A stretch of 64,000 nucleotides of DNA from Paracyclopina nana (GCA_019096065.1 JAGUCH010000005.1:1302001-1366000); one strand, 5' to 3'. Positions 48,258 to 61,535 are shown, counted from the first letter of the stretch. Notes: generated from the sequence alone by a model not told the origin. Translations and numbers: made by a program.

Positions 48258-48407
48258 TAGGATTATACACCTCTAGGCTGGAGGATAACACGAATTATTT
48301 TTTAGTGTCAAGTGACAGATCACGAGTGAGCGGAGCGAACGAGTGATTGGCACGAGACACTAAAAAATAATGAGTGTTATCCGACAGCCTAGAGGTGCAT
48401 AATCCTA
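48258..48407. repeat. Palindromic repeat, TAGGATTAT ends
   Basis: 150 bp. Outer 22 bp TAGGATTATACACCTCTAGG and inner TTTTTTAGTGTC blocks are mirrored as reverse complements with few changes. The centre is CpG-containing (GAGCGGAGCGAACGAG). Foldback element; no clear duplication. Confidence 0.65.
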
Positions 48408-48708
48408 TTACTATTAGCTGCCCCCCAACATTTCAAGCATTGGCTAAAATTGAATTTACGAAAGTTTTTTGGCTTGATTTTTGCAAGTTATGCCTTAAAT
48501 TTTGCGGCTCGCTTTATTGCAGATAGCGAGCGTGAGCTCACCAAAGCTGACCCAGCGGGCTAGCCTTCAACATGCGCTTGCACTTGTTGGTGTAGCGTCT
48601 TGCGACCATGCCGCGCCAGCCCGTTCGGCCATGTTTCTTCATTCGCTAGTCGTCAGTTTATTGCTGTAAGTATTTAACCCAGCTTCTGAGCAATTTTTCT
48701 TATCAAAC

Positions 48709-48774
48709 AGGTGGCTCAGTGGTAGAGTGTCGGCGCGCGACCCGGGTGACCGGTGTTCGATTCTTACTACCTCC
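48709..48774 (+). repeat. tRNA-like segment
   Basis: GGCTCAGTGGTAGAG (A box) and GTGTTCGATTC (B box) at tRNA spacing. The anticodon arm forms GTCG/CGAC but with a short loop, and the T stem does not pair. A SINE head or dead tRNA; a T-rich run follows as for polymerase III. Confidence 0.45.
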
Positions 48775-49736
48775 TTCCTTTTTTTCTATGATATTCAAAT
48801 AAAATAGATGGCGCAAGGATCAAGTGAGGTATAATGATCATTATCCAATTGCAGATGCATAATTTTCATTATTCTCCTCTAGAGAGGAATTCAAAAATCA
48901 TGGAAATTATACATTCGGAACTTATGTACTGCTCAGCCGTCTCAGCTAATAGTAATAGCTACTATATAATTTTCCAAGAAGAGGTCAAATGTGATTTTTA
49001 ACTCTTCGCTTCAGGAACTGAATTGGACTGCAATTTTGCACCTTGGCTCCTCAGACAGGTTTTCGTAACAAAAAACATTCATGACTTCTTTGACTGACAG
49101 GGTGTCTCATTGATATGCGACTTCCAAGCTATGGCTCACACGTTGAAATGGGGCAAATTTGAGCTTGCCTGTACAGTATATAAGTTGTGTGTGAAAATTA
49201 CGTGTCCAGAATCTCAAAAAGTTGGGGGGCAAAGGCAGCCCAAAAGGGGTAGTTGAAGCTGTAGTATAGTAGCTCTTGGCCAATTTCATGCCTTATAATT
49301 TGCAGATTTGCAATTCAATTCCAGAGGTCATGGTCTAACAAGCTAGCTTAGTACATATATCCCAAGATGGAGCCATAACTCATAAAAAAATCCATTTTTA
49401 TGTGCTACCCATCTCCTCCATTTTAATGAGTCTGCTTTTATTGGGCATTTAGAAAGGGGAATTTATTCCTTATCTTTTGTTTGCTGTGGCGCGGGTTCAT
49501 TAAAAGAGTTGAAATCAGATAAAAATTAATTCATGGCCTGTCAAGCTTTGTGCTCTGGTCACTCTTTTCAATTTGCTCCATTACCTTTTCCCTTTTCTTC
49601 AACTAATTCTTTAAAAGGCAGTTTTCCAATATCAGTTTCAATCTTGGTTGTAAACGGATTAAATACCATATAGGGGAGCAGGTTACAAGATAAGCATCTC
49701 AGATAGGTATAAAATGTTGTTGTTGTTGTTGGCTGC

Positions 49737-49753
49737 CTCTGGTGGCGCCACCT
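49737..49753. promoter_or_regulatory. GGTGGCGCCACC palindromic site
   Basis: GGTGGCGCCACC contains the CTCF-like GGTGGCGCC on both strands. Motif only; no gene nearby is certain. Confidence 0.25.
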
Positions 49754-51052
49754 ACTGGGCATATTCTGCCCTAATATCTCCATAAAGTAGACATAATGGT
49801 CGAAAACAAAAGGATACTACATAGGAGGATATTCTGGTTGGCAAAAGCAATGCACTGCTGCAAGGCTGAAGCATATTGCACACATGTCTAGCAATATCAT
49901 ACACTTGGTAGAGCATGAACAAGATATGATGGAGATATCATTATTATTCCTATAAATGCTACTCAAAGATGGAGTTAAACCCTTCATATCACAGGGAGCA
50001 CAAAGGAAATCAATGGAAAATAGCTACTGCATTTTGGGGAGAGTATATAGTAAACAACTTCCAAATAAGTCGTGCCTGTCCATCAATATTTATCAGAAGC
50101 TTCATAAGCGTCATATTTCACCAGATTTCCTGAGGAGAAGCCAAACTAAATAAGCATTGCGTCGGCTGATTGCTGAAGGAGTTTCAAGCTGGGTTTTTCT
50201 TAAGAACAGTTTACTTAGTGAGCAAATGATACGAGCTCAAAAATTGATGATGATTTTCTTGGGAAATTTTCTCCAACAGCAAGAATTTGGTCCACCTTTT
50301 CAAAAAGGTCCAAAAGCTGTCCACCCCCATGACATTAATTTTCGTTAATGGCTTCTTGGCTGAGCTAGATTTTTCGCGAAATCCACACCTTTAGGCGCCT
50401 TAAGGGCTGGTTCCAAGTGGATGATCGCCTATAATAATCCTATACTGTGATGATAGCCAATGGCTTGACCGTCATCGTAAACATCATCAAGGATGACCAC
50501 AACAATGGCCACTTGGCCAAAGTTATGTTAAGTAGGAGAAAAATAATAAGCCATTTTCGGAACTAGACCAATTTTTGCTCTCTTTTTACTTTTTTGGGGG
50601 GGCTGGCTTAAAAGTACGGACAATTAAGCTTTGAAAGCCCTCGAAAGCAGTTTTGGCTGTATATAGCATCCAACAAAGCAGCAATTTGTCTGCTGCCATA
50701 TTATAAATACATGCTAAGCTTGTTGGAGATCATCATCAAGCTGAGAGCTGCCATTGTTTTTATGCCCGTTTCACGGATTTTCTCTCTGTCCTCAAAAATG
50801 CTGAAAAAACATGCTTTATTGTTGTGGCGCTATTTTTCAGGAAAAATAGCACATTTTGCCTTGGAGTGCAAAAAAGGGCCACATTTTTCTGCATTTGACA
50901 TAATTCATCAACTGTAATAGTTGAGCAAAGTGCTGAAATGTCACCATTATTATTTTCTTCTTCACTTGTGCTAAAAATCTCATCAATCACGAAACCTGAG
51001 ATGTGGAAGAAGCAATGGCCTTGAAGGTCACAGCTATTATTCATGATTCTCG

Positions 51053-52157
51053 TATGTGTGCTTCTACAGATGAACCAAAAGCAATTTTTCTCTAGTGTGT
51101 GTGTGTGTGGAAAACTATTTTTGTTGGTGTGTGCTACCAATAGACATTTGAGATACTAAATCTACTCTTAATACCATGATAATAATCCCCTTCATCCTGT
51201 TTATCAGCCTCCTCCTCATCATTTTAAAGCATTTTCCTCCCAACTTTGCTCTTCAAAGGGTCAGCAGAAGCTGCTGTTACAAGCTTCAATGACCCTTGAG
51301 AATTTTGACCATTATTCTGGATCTATGGGGGTTCATTAGTGAACCTGCTACATATTGCCCTCCTTATGCTTTTTAGCCTTCTTTGGCACTTTCACCATGT
51401 AAAGGCTCATTTGCCCCTCTGCTCATCTTGATGTGTGGCTGCTCAAGGCCAAAATACAGCTGATACAGCCAAAAAATTCCTAATATAATAATACACTGAG
51501 TTGGAGTCACTCTGAATGAAGAATTCAATTAAGGAGCACCTTCTCAAATTTCAGTGTGAGACTTTCTGCCCAATTTTGTCCACCATACTTAGCTTCAAAT
51601 TGGACTGTTCTTGCATGAAGACAGGAAGTAACTCTTCTCTTTTGGGAGCATAAATATTCCAGCTCTTTTTTGACACTTCTCAATTATAGCAGCCTCAAAG
51701 CTGAATATGTGGAGTAGAAGAAGTTGTTCTAATTTTCCTGGCTCCTGCACACTCTCCAATTCATTCTTGATGTTTGACTTCCTTTGCTATACTAAGCTTG
51801 AATGGACTTACTAATGAACCTCCTACTCTTTTTAAGGCCTTGATACTTATAGAGAAATGTCCTTGTTTTGGCTGAGAAAAATTCAAACTGAAGCAACTGA
51901 GATGTGGCTTTTTTTCAAGTACTCAAATCTGGCCATAAATTCAAATACTTGTGTGTAGTTGCAGCCTTTGTGCTTTTTGAAGGGTTGGACATTTTTATTG
52001 CCAAGTTGTGTTAACATGCTTGTGCATCAGAAAGGCAGATTTGTCACAGTACCACTCATATTTTTGCCCCTATGTCCATCTTTACAGTGCAGTAAAAAAT
52101 CCAGAGAAATAGTGTGTTCTTTGGGAGCCTGAAATCTTAAGGTGCTGACCTAAAATT
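51053..52157. other. CpG-free block 1
   Basis: I find no CG dinucleotide in 1105 bp despite ordinary GC content. TG and CA are abundant. The minus strand holds short coding-like open stretches around 51560-51790, but no family, start or splice pattern that I can defend. Such loss fits long-standing germline methylation, here usual for gene bodies. Confidence 0.6.
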
Positions 52158-52394
52158 CGATCCTTTTAAACGTCAGTTGACATCCAATTGAGTTACTTAG
52201 ATGCATACTTCTATGTCCTTGTAATAAAGCAAGGTCAAGCTGGAATAGCTGTCGCATTCCTGGAAATCGATATTCTGCTGTACCTTTCTGGAAATGGAAA
52301 GGATGAATGCAATCGTGGCTGCTCCATCAATCGGGAAGACAAAAGACAGATTCAATGGAGCACAGAGGGAACATTATTCTTTTTAAGGAAAAAT

Positions 52395-52408
52395 CGCCCC
52401 CTGGTGGC
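52395..52408 (-). promoter_or_regulatory. Canonical CTCF-type site
   Basis: Reverse complement reads GCCACCAGGGGGCG, the textbook CTCF core. It sits between the two CpG-free blocks. Motif match only. Confidence 0.45.
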
Positions 52409-53051
52409 AAACTAAGGCAACAAAACGTATTCATATATGTTAGGTAGAAGCCAACAAATCTTTCTTTTGAAGCAATCAAAATTGGAAAATGACTTCCGAA
52501 AAGCCCAGTTGAGCTCGCTGGTAAATATTTACTCAACTTTTGAACCTGATTTTTGAATTTCGGGGCCAGCTTCAGTGATCATTTGAGCGTGGAAAACAGA
52601 TTGCCAGATCGACCTCACAGTTGGACACTTCCGTAAAAGTGTGTCGGCAAATTTTTGAGTTGCACTTTCCGCGTTTATAATTTTCCCAGCAGCCCAAAAT
52701 GTGTTGTTGATGACATCTCATATGTGCATTCACTCTGTTCATATTTTGGACATTTGCTCCACAGCTGCAAATATGTCTTTTAATGCTGGCAGCATTGTCT
52801 CTCTTTCTTCCTTTTTTCAACCTGGGCTCTAAATAATGAAAAAAGAGATCTCAGCACAGTCATGAAAAGGTTGTAGAGGATTTTTTATCATGCAATCCCA
52901 TCTACCTATGGTTGACTTGACAAGACAAGCCACAGCAGAAAATGTCATGATTGATCAGAATTTCCCATGCTTAAAAAAGCTCAAACTTTTGCAACATTTA
53001 AGAAGCTCAACTTAGAGAAAAAAAAACTAATTAAAAAAGCTGAGCAAATAG

Positions 53052-53406
53052 AGCCAGCAAAAAATAGGGGAAGCAGGGAATAGAGGGGCAATAATAGAAG
53101 AAGTGGGGCCTTTAATAGGATCCAAAGGTTCAATATTTGCCAAAGATGAGTTGGAAGAAAATCTGGCACTGAAAAGGAGGCAATCAAGGTTGACAATAGA
53201 GCTATCAGTCAAGGATTATAAAGCCACTCGTGCTCCCCATTTTGACCCCTTTTGCCTCATACCAATTGATGGATCATGGCCTCTGCCAAGTGAGATTATG
53301 CTATCCTTGGAAGAAAGTGAGATGTGTCAAAGCCATGAATACTTGAAGCAAGCAACTGCATATTTTCTCCAATATAACCCATTTCTTGGAATTAACCTAC
53401 CATTTG
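53052..53406 (+). CDS. Coding-like stretch, unassigned
   Basis: An open stretch with plausible composition (SKGSIFAKDELEENLALKRR, then HFDPFCLIPIDGSWPLPSEI) ending at a possible GTAAAT donor. No good acceptor or start codon precedes it and I recognise no family. It lies in the CpG-poor part of the window. It could be an exon of the gene begun at 43903, part of another gene, or a decayed copy of something. Confidence 0.25.
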
Positions 53407-53667
53407 GTAAATGGTATACCTTGGTATACTGGCTATGGATATGGAGTATGTGGCCGAGTTCATATTAAAGGAGGGTCATAAAATTGCCATTACTATCTGA
53501 GCAATTTCATTCTTTACTCAGCTCATATACTACTATATATAGAGTATGACCTAGAAAAAGGGAGACAAAATGTGGAACAGAGCAGAAAATACACTGGCCC
53601 AAATTGACTTAAAAAAGGTACCTTGTATTGCTGGAATTTTGAGGACTTTTGGGGGGCTAGGATTCTC

Positions 53668-54614
53668 GGTATGTAGAGCAATAAAGTTTCCCTCTGGACA
53701 GGAGAGAAGAATCCAATAAGTTTCTCTATGTCCTTAGAGAAAACATTGAGCAGCCAGAAAGAATGATATGGCTGCTGCTGACAGATGATGTTCTTCTTTT
53801 CCTGGAAGAATCATCCTTGAGCACCAGTTATTCAATTAATGTTTTTTGGACACCCTGTGCCAGTATTGACATTGGACACCCACTAGTAACTCAGCTGCTG
53901 TCCCTAAACTGAGGGAGTGAGAAATGGGCAAACATCTTGAGCTAGCTTCTGAGTTACCACCAAGCAAAGGTGTAAATAGTTGAGTTGGAAACTTCTGTTT
54001 ACTGATTTTTCAAAGGTTGCATTGTCAGGATAAGTGACAAAAGGGACATTGAAACTGACAATAATTTTGACATGGGAGTCAAGAATGAATGATTTGCTTC
54101 AGAGGTCTCCACTGAGAAAAATGTGGTCAAGACCTGAAGTTGATCTAGTACTATCTTAAGATGAGCTAGAGAGTGACTCTACATAACCATAAATTGAAGA
54201 AGAAGATGTGCTCTACCTGATATGGAAGAAGATGGGGGTGACCCAGACTCTGACCCCAAGAAATGTGAACATCAATAACACTTGTCAACATCAGCATATC
54301 TCCTAAGGTCAAATTCACCCAGATCCAAGATCTCAAATGAATTCACCTGTTTTCCTAAGCAACAGCTGCACTTTTCTTTTAGCCAATTAAAATTTATTTG
54401 CTCATGATGGGCATTTTTAAAGGCTGAAAATTTAGGTAATATTTTTTGTATTCAGCTAGACCACACAGTGGCCAGAAATGGGACTAAGAGGGCCTCTTAT
54501 GAGATGGCATCTATCTAGAATTTCCCTGTGAGAGCTAGCAGTAAAGAAGCTGCAACCAAGTGGAGAAAGAGCAAAGGAGATTTATGCTCAGCCAACCATG
54601 TACACTGAGTGTCA
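53668..54614. other. CpG-free block 2
   Basis: No CG dinucleotide in 947 bp. A plus-strand open stretch (about 53705-53912, including MIWLLLTDDVLLFLEE) ends in a stop and looks coding-like, but it does not join in phase to the stretch at 53052-53406. Confidence 0.5.
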
Positions 54615-57542
54615 GCGAAGTGAACAAAGGGAGGATTTTTGGACCCCATCAAGCCACAAAAAAGGCAACTCTTACTAATATGAATTAATGGCCACAACAT
54701 CAGCACCTTATGGAATGAGACAAACTAAGTGCAGATTACATTTTGCTGCTCCACAAAAAAAAGCTGAATGGCACATTCTGGTGCTCAACAACTATAATGC
54801 CATGTTTGCTTAGCAATCAGGCTATGAAAATAAACTTTATTGTTGTTTCTTGGAGCAACAACTCAGTAGTAGTCTTCTGAGGATCAGAACTGATTTCAAC
54901 TTTGATTGGTCTTGAAACTTTGAAAGGTGCTCTAAGACTTTGGTGGAAATGATGAGTTCTGCTTGCTGCCTACCATCATGAAAGTTTGTTTGTTTTTGCT
55001 GGCTGCTATATAGCAAACTTCTGACTAATACTGCACCCAGGGGTCTTCCTCTGCGTAAAAGTATTCTTATGCTGTAGCCTTCATGTGAGGTTAGGCTGAA
55101 AAACATTTCCTTAAACATAGCTGTGCTACAAAAAGTTATTACCTTCCTAAATAAGAAAGTTGCATACCATGCAAAACTAGTTTTTTTTTTGCATAAATGT
55201 CATTTGATGCAGAAATTCCTACAGAGAAATCGCTTAATTGATTGCACTCTCAATTTCATAATTATGAAATTTGAATTAAGCGCCATTTTTGTCAGCCAAT
55301 CAGAAGTCACAACAAGACATCAGCTGATTTGCAAAGCAGGCGACAATTTTAAATCAGCCAATCAAAGCATTCTAATTTAAAAATGACTACTTTTTCAAAT
55401 CATATTTAGACAATTTTTACCAGCTTTTCTCCACTGTGATCTAATACATAGCATAGTGGTGTTATGTTGTGCGCTGTCAGTACATCTCCTCCTGTAAGTT
55501 GAAGTAACTCAATCCCTTCCAATACATGGAATATTCCACACCAGCACCTCAGGGCCACCCACAAAAAATAAATAAAATTCCGGATATTGCATAAAGTACA
55601 ACATCTCAGGGTTGGCTGCTTTCACCCTTCCAATCCCAAATGGCCTTTTAATGGCTGCTACCATGGCTTTTTTATGACACCAACCTGCTTAAATCTGGAT
55701 GCTTTTTTCTGCCTGCTTGCACCAAATTTTGTGTCTTCCCTACTTGTACTATATGCCAGCACAAAAAAGCAGCCCTAGAAAATAGATATCATGGCGCGGC
55801 TTTCTTGTGTCCCCAATCCCATTTGCTTTTCCGAAGGATTCGCATGATCATAGCCTTAAGCTTAACAGCACAGTGAGGCACACAAGCATCCATTAAAACC
55901 CCATCTAGAAAAAAAAATAGTTAGGCATTGGGGATTGTTAGTAATCATTTTGATGGGTAGTAGCTTTCACTTTTGCTTTGATGCGAATTTCACTTGGCGT
56001 TTTTCTTTACATGGCACAAGTTAAACAAAGGCAAAAACAGGCACATAAAATTGCTATTGCTACATCTCAATCCTACAGCTAGAACAGCTCCCCTCCTCTC
56101 TTTTTACTATGTGATCCCTTCTGCATTAACATAAGTGGAAAATGTTACTGGTTGTTCAGCCCTTTCCCTGCTCTGCTCCTCCTTTTGGCCTAATTATCAA
56201 TTACCAAATATGCTAGAGTGAATCTGAGCTAATTCAATCAGCATGCAAGCTCAGCAGAAGTTGGGCAATTAATAAATGAGCTGATTTATGACTCAGAGTT
56301 CCCTCAGTGGACTCAAATATCATATAGAGCTTTCAATTCACACAAAGAGGGTTTAAGGGGGTATAGTGTTATGCAGGGGGAGGCTGAATGCCTTGAAATC
56401 CAAGCAAGTTGTTCCAGCTTTCAAATGACAGCAAGCTGAAAGCAAACGAGATTTGTCTTATGCTGCTGCTTCTGGTGATGACAGAAAAATATGCCCTCTA
56501 GAGACAGCTCCCAACTTTTTTCAGCAGCATGAAATTGGGAAATAAAAGACATTTGCTCAATCTTATGATGTGAATTAACAAATTAAAAGTACAAAGAAGA
56601 CTTTCATGAAATGGAAATTATCCTTCTAAAAGTTCATGGAAAGCTTTGATAAGTTGGAACTAAATGGAAAAATGAAGCTGTGCAATAATCTAATTTTCTT
56701 TCATTTTCAGGTGAGAACTTTAAAAAAGTTAGCAAAAAGTTGTTTTGTTGCCTACTACTTGAGTGCTAATTCAACAAAGATAAAAGCACAAGGAAGTCTT
56801 TTGACAAACCACTTGGAAGTGTACAACACAAAGTAAGTGGAAGTTTACCAAGTTAAGAAAGCCTACACAATATGGCTGCCAGCTTGCTTCAATATATGCA
56901 GTAATGCGAAAATTTGTATGGAAATTTATGCCGAATTGCAGCATGTGAACACTGCTGAAAAAAGCAGCTGAAATCAAACCATCTGTGACGTAGTTGTTAG
57001 AAAAGGGAACGAGGCAATTTTTTCAGGCCCTAATTCCGTCTATATGAAAAAAACCCTGGTGTAATACCATGGCAAAGCAGCATATAAATCCTCGGATTGA
57101 ATCCACATTGAGGCAATATTGGGACTTTTTCCATTAGAGAAGCTGTTGTAGCTTGTGGAGAAAAAGTTGGATATTGTGGAAAAGAGGAGCAGCTCGTATC
57201 AAAAGTCATAAAATACTTGTACGTTCATAAATCACTCAGGCAATCTTGAAAAATGTCAACTTTTTCTGCTAAGATCAAGGTGTGTTCTCCTGACTGCTTA
57301 GTGAAGAAGACCACCCAACTTTTTCTTGTCAGAAATGAAAACAAACAAACCCTTTGTGAGACTAAAAGCTGCCTTTATAGCAACCAATTTTTCTCTCAGC
57401 CTTTATGCAACCCTAGCCTTTTACTGCTGCAATGAAAAATTGCACTTATTCCAGAGGATGCTGAAAAAAGGGAAAAGGCTCCTTGTTCTTTGTGGGGTCA
57501 AATTTCTCCGCATGTAGTTGTCTGGATTTTCCTCTTCTCCAG
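54615..57542. other. Non-coding interval
   Basis: No gene supported. CpG-poor but not CpG-free. A few T-rich runs could be acceptors, without an open frame following. Confidence 0.35.
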
Positions 57543-57726
57543 GGTTGGTCTTCCCCATTTTTCTTCTCCATTCAATGCTTGGTTGAGAGGGAAGTATGCC
57601 AATGACAGAATGGAAGTTGAGGAAGTAGTTGAAGCACTAGATGAAAAGAGTATTCCTCTGGGTCAACTTCTTTCCCCCTTTTGCCAAAAAGAGCCTGAAG
57701 TTGTAGAAAGGCATTGCATTACTTAG
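57543..57726 (+). CDS. Possible terminal exon, unassigned
   Basis: A strong acceptor (TTTTCCTCTTCTCCAG) is followed by 184 open bases ending in a stop, encoding LPHFSSPFNAWLRGKYANDR and an acidic tail (MEVEEVVEALDEKS). It would require a phase-2 donor upstream; the exon at 43903 ends in phase 1, so at least one exon is missing between. No family recognised. Confidence 0.3.
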
Positions 57727-60700
57727 TATGCAAAAAACTTTCCATTTCCACCTATAAAATTACACTACCTTTCCAAATGTTGCTTTTGTTTTATCTTATT
57801 TGGCCTTGCTGGACTCAAATTAAGCTTTTTGCTGAGCTGTTGAAAAATGGCTTTTTTGTGAGTTCTGCAAAACGTTGCAATAAATCAGGAACTTTTTAAA
57901 GTAAGCTCACTTTTTTCATTATGTACCTTTAAAGAGCTGTATTTGATGGCAATGCTTGACCTTTGGGAAATTATGGGCTCATTTCTCTAGTAATTGATGA
58001 TAGCGAAGAAGCTTATCAATAACAGTGTAGAAGTTAGCTAGAATATCAGGAAGATTCTTATGCAATCCTATTTAAATGGACAACACAGTGAGCTTCATGA
58101 TCATCCATTTCAATTTTCTGCTTGTCTGCCCTCCAGACCCTTTTTTCCACTATGTATAGTTTATTTATGCAGAAAACCCCTGCTAAAGTGTGTATAAAAG
58201 CAATCTAACCTCATGCACCTCCAACTTTAGCAAAAATGATAATAGCAAACTTTTCAGAATAGTTCACTGTGTTCTCAGCTTAGCAACTTCACTGCATTTT
58301 TGCTTCCCATTCAACCACCAAAGAATTTTGTGCTATGTTAATGTGCTTTTGGTAGGATATTGAATTACTCAAATGCGTAATCTTTGAGGAGATTGAAATT
58401 CAAGAGTCTTCCATGCTTTTTTATGCATATAGTATAGGGATAATCCTATGAAAAAGATCCTCTATGTTGTTCAGCTAAAGAGTCTAGACGAGAAAAGCAT
58501 TAGTGTGCTGAAAGAAAGACATTTTTGTTTGATGCTGTCAATGAACTTTTGGCATTTGTAGATGGAAAGAAAACTTTTTTTCCTACCTTTTTTTGGCCTT
58601 GAAGAAACAAACACACCTTGAGTTGAGAGGAAACATTTTGGGAGTTGTTTGAAAGGTTGAGTGATTTTTGCGCCAAATCTTGAGCAAACTTTACAACATC
58701 AGCTGAAGTATTCAAGACAATCTGGCAAATTCAAAGCTAGGTCAAATATCATAGCCCACATTTGTATGTAGGCATTCAACTAACAAGGGTAGTAAGCTTA
58801 ACTCACTTGAATGAGTACACAGGTAATTGTAAACCATCTCAATTGCTGACCTATTTCTGAAAGCTGAGGGTTACTGCACATTTATACAGGGTGGCTATTT
58901 TTTCAGTTTTCAAACCTGATGGAGCCTTTCTGAGTAGCAGAGCAAAAAAAATCTGGGTCATCCAATGGGACAAGAAGGCACTTCTTCTTCTACTCTATCT
59001 CATACAGAAGTCTAGGTAATTTAACGAAAAAAAGGAGAGCACATGCTTCAGCTTAAAAAAGACGGGAACCCCTTTTTCACGATTTTCACTCTCTAAATTG
59101 ACATTTCTCGTCTATGGAAAATGGGGTCATATCTTGATTGGCAAAAGGTGGTTTCTCACCAAAAGAAGCACTAGCTGGAATTATATGGCTTTCTTAGGAT
59201 TTCTCTCTCTTTGCATTTGAAGTTGGTCTGAAATATCAATGAGGCGTGAATGCATTCACTTTTCATTGGAGAGTCAAGCTCGTATTGAATAGAAATTGCT
59301 TTTCTGAGCATCTTTTGCTGAAGACGACGCAAAGTATTGAGATGGATTTATTGCAAGAAAGTTGACGCGCAAAAAAACCCGAATTTGTTTACATTTTGGG
59401 TAACAAGGATCGCAACTGAATTTAACTCATTCACGCAACCTATCAAAGTAAAAAATCTAGAGATGGCCCAATAACTTCAATTTATTGGCTTTTAAAGCTA
59501 TAAATGTCTGCTTTGTGTATCTTGCGTAAAGATAAGCTAAATAACAGCTGGTTGACCATAAACAAAGCCTTTTTTCACGTTGAAGAGCCATAAAAAAGTG
59601 CAGTTTATTTTTTTGCATTTCTTGCAGTTTTCACCCTCTTCAAAAGTTTGCTCAGCTTCCTTTCGTCCATTTTTAAAGCCTATTTGGGCTTGATGCACAA
59701 TTCATGAAGCCATTTCTGAAACATTATTATTATCAGTAGTGTGAGTAATGGTTCTTGCATTCCTAAATATAGCCATATTCTGGCCATTTTAGTGCTGGAA
59801 AAACGTCGTGCTGTGGTGTCAGATTTTCTGATTATTTTTTCACGTAAAAGGAGTTCCTTATTTGTCACATATTTCTTTTTGGTAGTGGGTCAAGATTGAA
59901 TGAGTTGAGTAAAGAAAGAGGCCAAAAAATAGCTGGTCAAACAACTCCAGGACATTTTATATGGTTCACTATCTTAGTATGAGATGTGGAAAGCTGAACT
60001 GAAATTACTCTAAAGAGTCCTTGACTCACGAAAATTCGTTGCTCGGGGCTAAAAGTGATACGCTATGCCAAAATGGCTATTTTTCCCCGCAGTGTTTGGT
60101 GTGTGAGTCTAAAATAAAGGCAGCAGCTCAACAGTTGTCAGAAAATGGAAATAATCATGGGTGGTTTTTGTATCCTGGCCTGCGTGCCATATCATGTGCA
60201 ATGTCTGCTGACAGCTCTAAAATTACGAGAGAAATTGCTTGCTACTGATACTTATCAACTTTGGGGTAATTTTCCACGTTCTGTGGCCTACTTACAGTTT
60301 GACGATAAAATTGGTTGATTTTTCGTCAGAAGCCACGTTTATGCTGCGTTCAGTTGCACCACTCAGCTTTTGGGGGTAATTGATGACTTTGAATGCTATG
60401 TAGCCAAAAATGGGCATACAATAGGGCAAGCAGTGGCAATTTTTCATTCAGCTGAATTCTTGCCACTAACACCTTTCAAGAGAGGCTTTTATATCAAAAA
60501 TACGCCAAGATGACATGATTTTCTTTAGGAGAGTAATATTATAGTGATCTTTATCTGCCTTTTGGTAAAGTGAGTCATGGTCAAGCTAGCTTTGACCTAG
60601 AAAAATAGACACATTTTTTTCCTCTCTCATCAGCTACAGCTGCTAACAAATTACTACTGCCCAGCCGCAAGATTTGTGTGTCACACAGAAGACGCAATTA

Positions 60701-60738
60701 ACTTGTTTCGAAAAATTCCATTTTACGTTGACCATTGC
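57727..60738. other. Non-coding interval
   Basis: No gene supported. TACAGGGTGGCTATTTTTTC at 58890 resembles a DNA transposon end, but I found no matching inverted partner. Confidence 0.35.
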
Positions 60739-61535
60739 TAGCTACTTTATGAACTTAGAGAGTGGCCAACGCCAAAATCAAGCATTGAGGTATCAGCTGT
60801 CAATTTCAATAGTGGTTCATTTTGAATGCGAAATCTGAGGCAATTGTGTACCTTAATTTATATCCCATTCATGTGCAAAGTTGCTTTTCGGAAAGTAAAA
60901 AATTGTCATAAGGCAAAGGAGTTTTGCTATCAAACCACTTAAGAAGAGCTTCTCAACTAGTTGAACCAGGAATCGAGTTAACAGATTTAGGGCAAAATTC
61001 AGAAAAAACTTTGAGTATTTCTGCTATATCTTATACGTAACTCTGCAATTTTTGAGTTGGTTCATATGAATTTGTGTGATGAATATGGATTCAGAAGTAA
61101 CCAGTTTGGCAATGAAATTTAAATAGTCTTAAAATTGACCCGTTTTTTCCAAAGTATTAGCATCAGCAGAAGTTTACTTTTGTGTTTGTCATAAGACAAT
61201 TTTTCTCCTTTCCGTAAGGCGTTCGGCGTGCATTATCGTAAGGAATTTGGGGGCAGATGAACGGGATATTAGAGTCTAAAATGATTTTTTCGAAGGAAAA
61301 ACCTGAATTCTAAGCTAAAGAATATAGCATTTAATTTTTCCGAAACAAAAGTATTAATTTGAATAATTATTCAAACAATTCAAATTGTGTTTTGGTTTTT
61401 CCCGCTCCCCATGCCGCTTCCTAGGTTTTGTAGACAGAAAAGATATCTTTCCGACTTGCTTAAAAGGTTACGTGAAAGGAACCAGCGCAAACTTGCGGAT
61501 TTTGTTGTCCGCTCTCTAAGTTTATTTAGTAGCTA
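60739..61535. mobile_element. TAGCTACT MITE, copy 2, carrying a nested insertion
   Basis: 797 bp, inverted relative to copy 1 (46383-46775). Flanked by ACCATTGC at 60731-60738 and 61536-61543, a perfect 8-bp duplication. Removing the nested 408-bp element and one TTA gives 386 bp, close to the 393 bp of copy 1. Non-coding. Confidence 0.92.
60861..61268. mobile_element. Nested 408-bp element with TTA duplication
   Basis: Ends TATCCCATTCATGTGC and GGGATA form inverted repeats (TATCCCRTTCATSTGC) and TTA occurs on both sides. Copy 1 of the host element has the uninterrupted ATTTAGAGTC at this place, so the empty site is known. TTA/TWA duplications point to the PIF/Harbinger group. A second, inner inverted repeat (GGAAAG...AAAATTGTC) lies near its ends. 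Non-coding. Confidence 0.8.

Noticed and set aside
53052-57726. One spliced gene linking the stretches at 53052, 53705 and 57543 to the exon at 43903
   Set aside because: Intron phases do not match between the pieces, and the first lacks a credible acceptor.
58890-58910. End of a further hAT or mariner element
   Set aside because: The terminal-like string has no inverted partner or duplication that I could find nearby.
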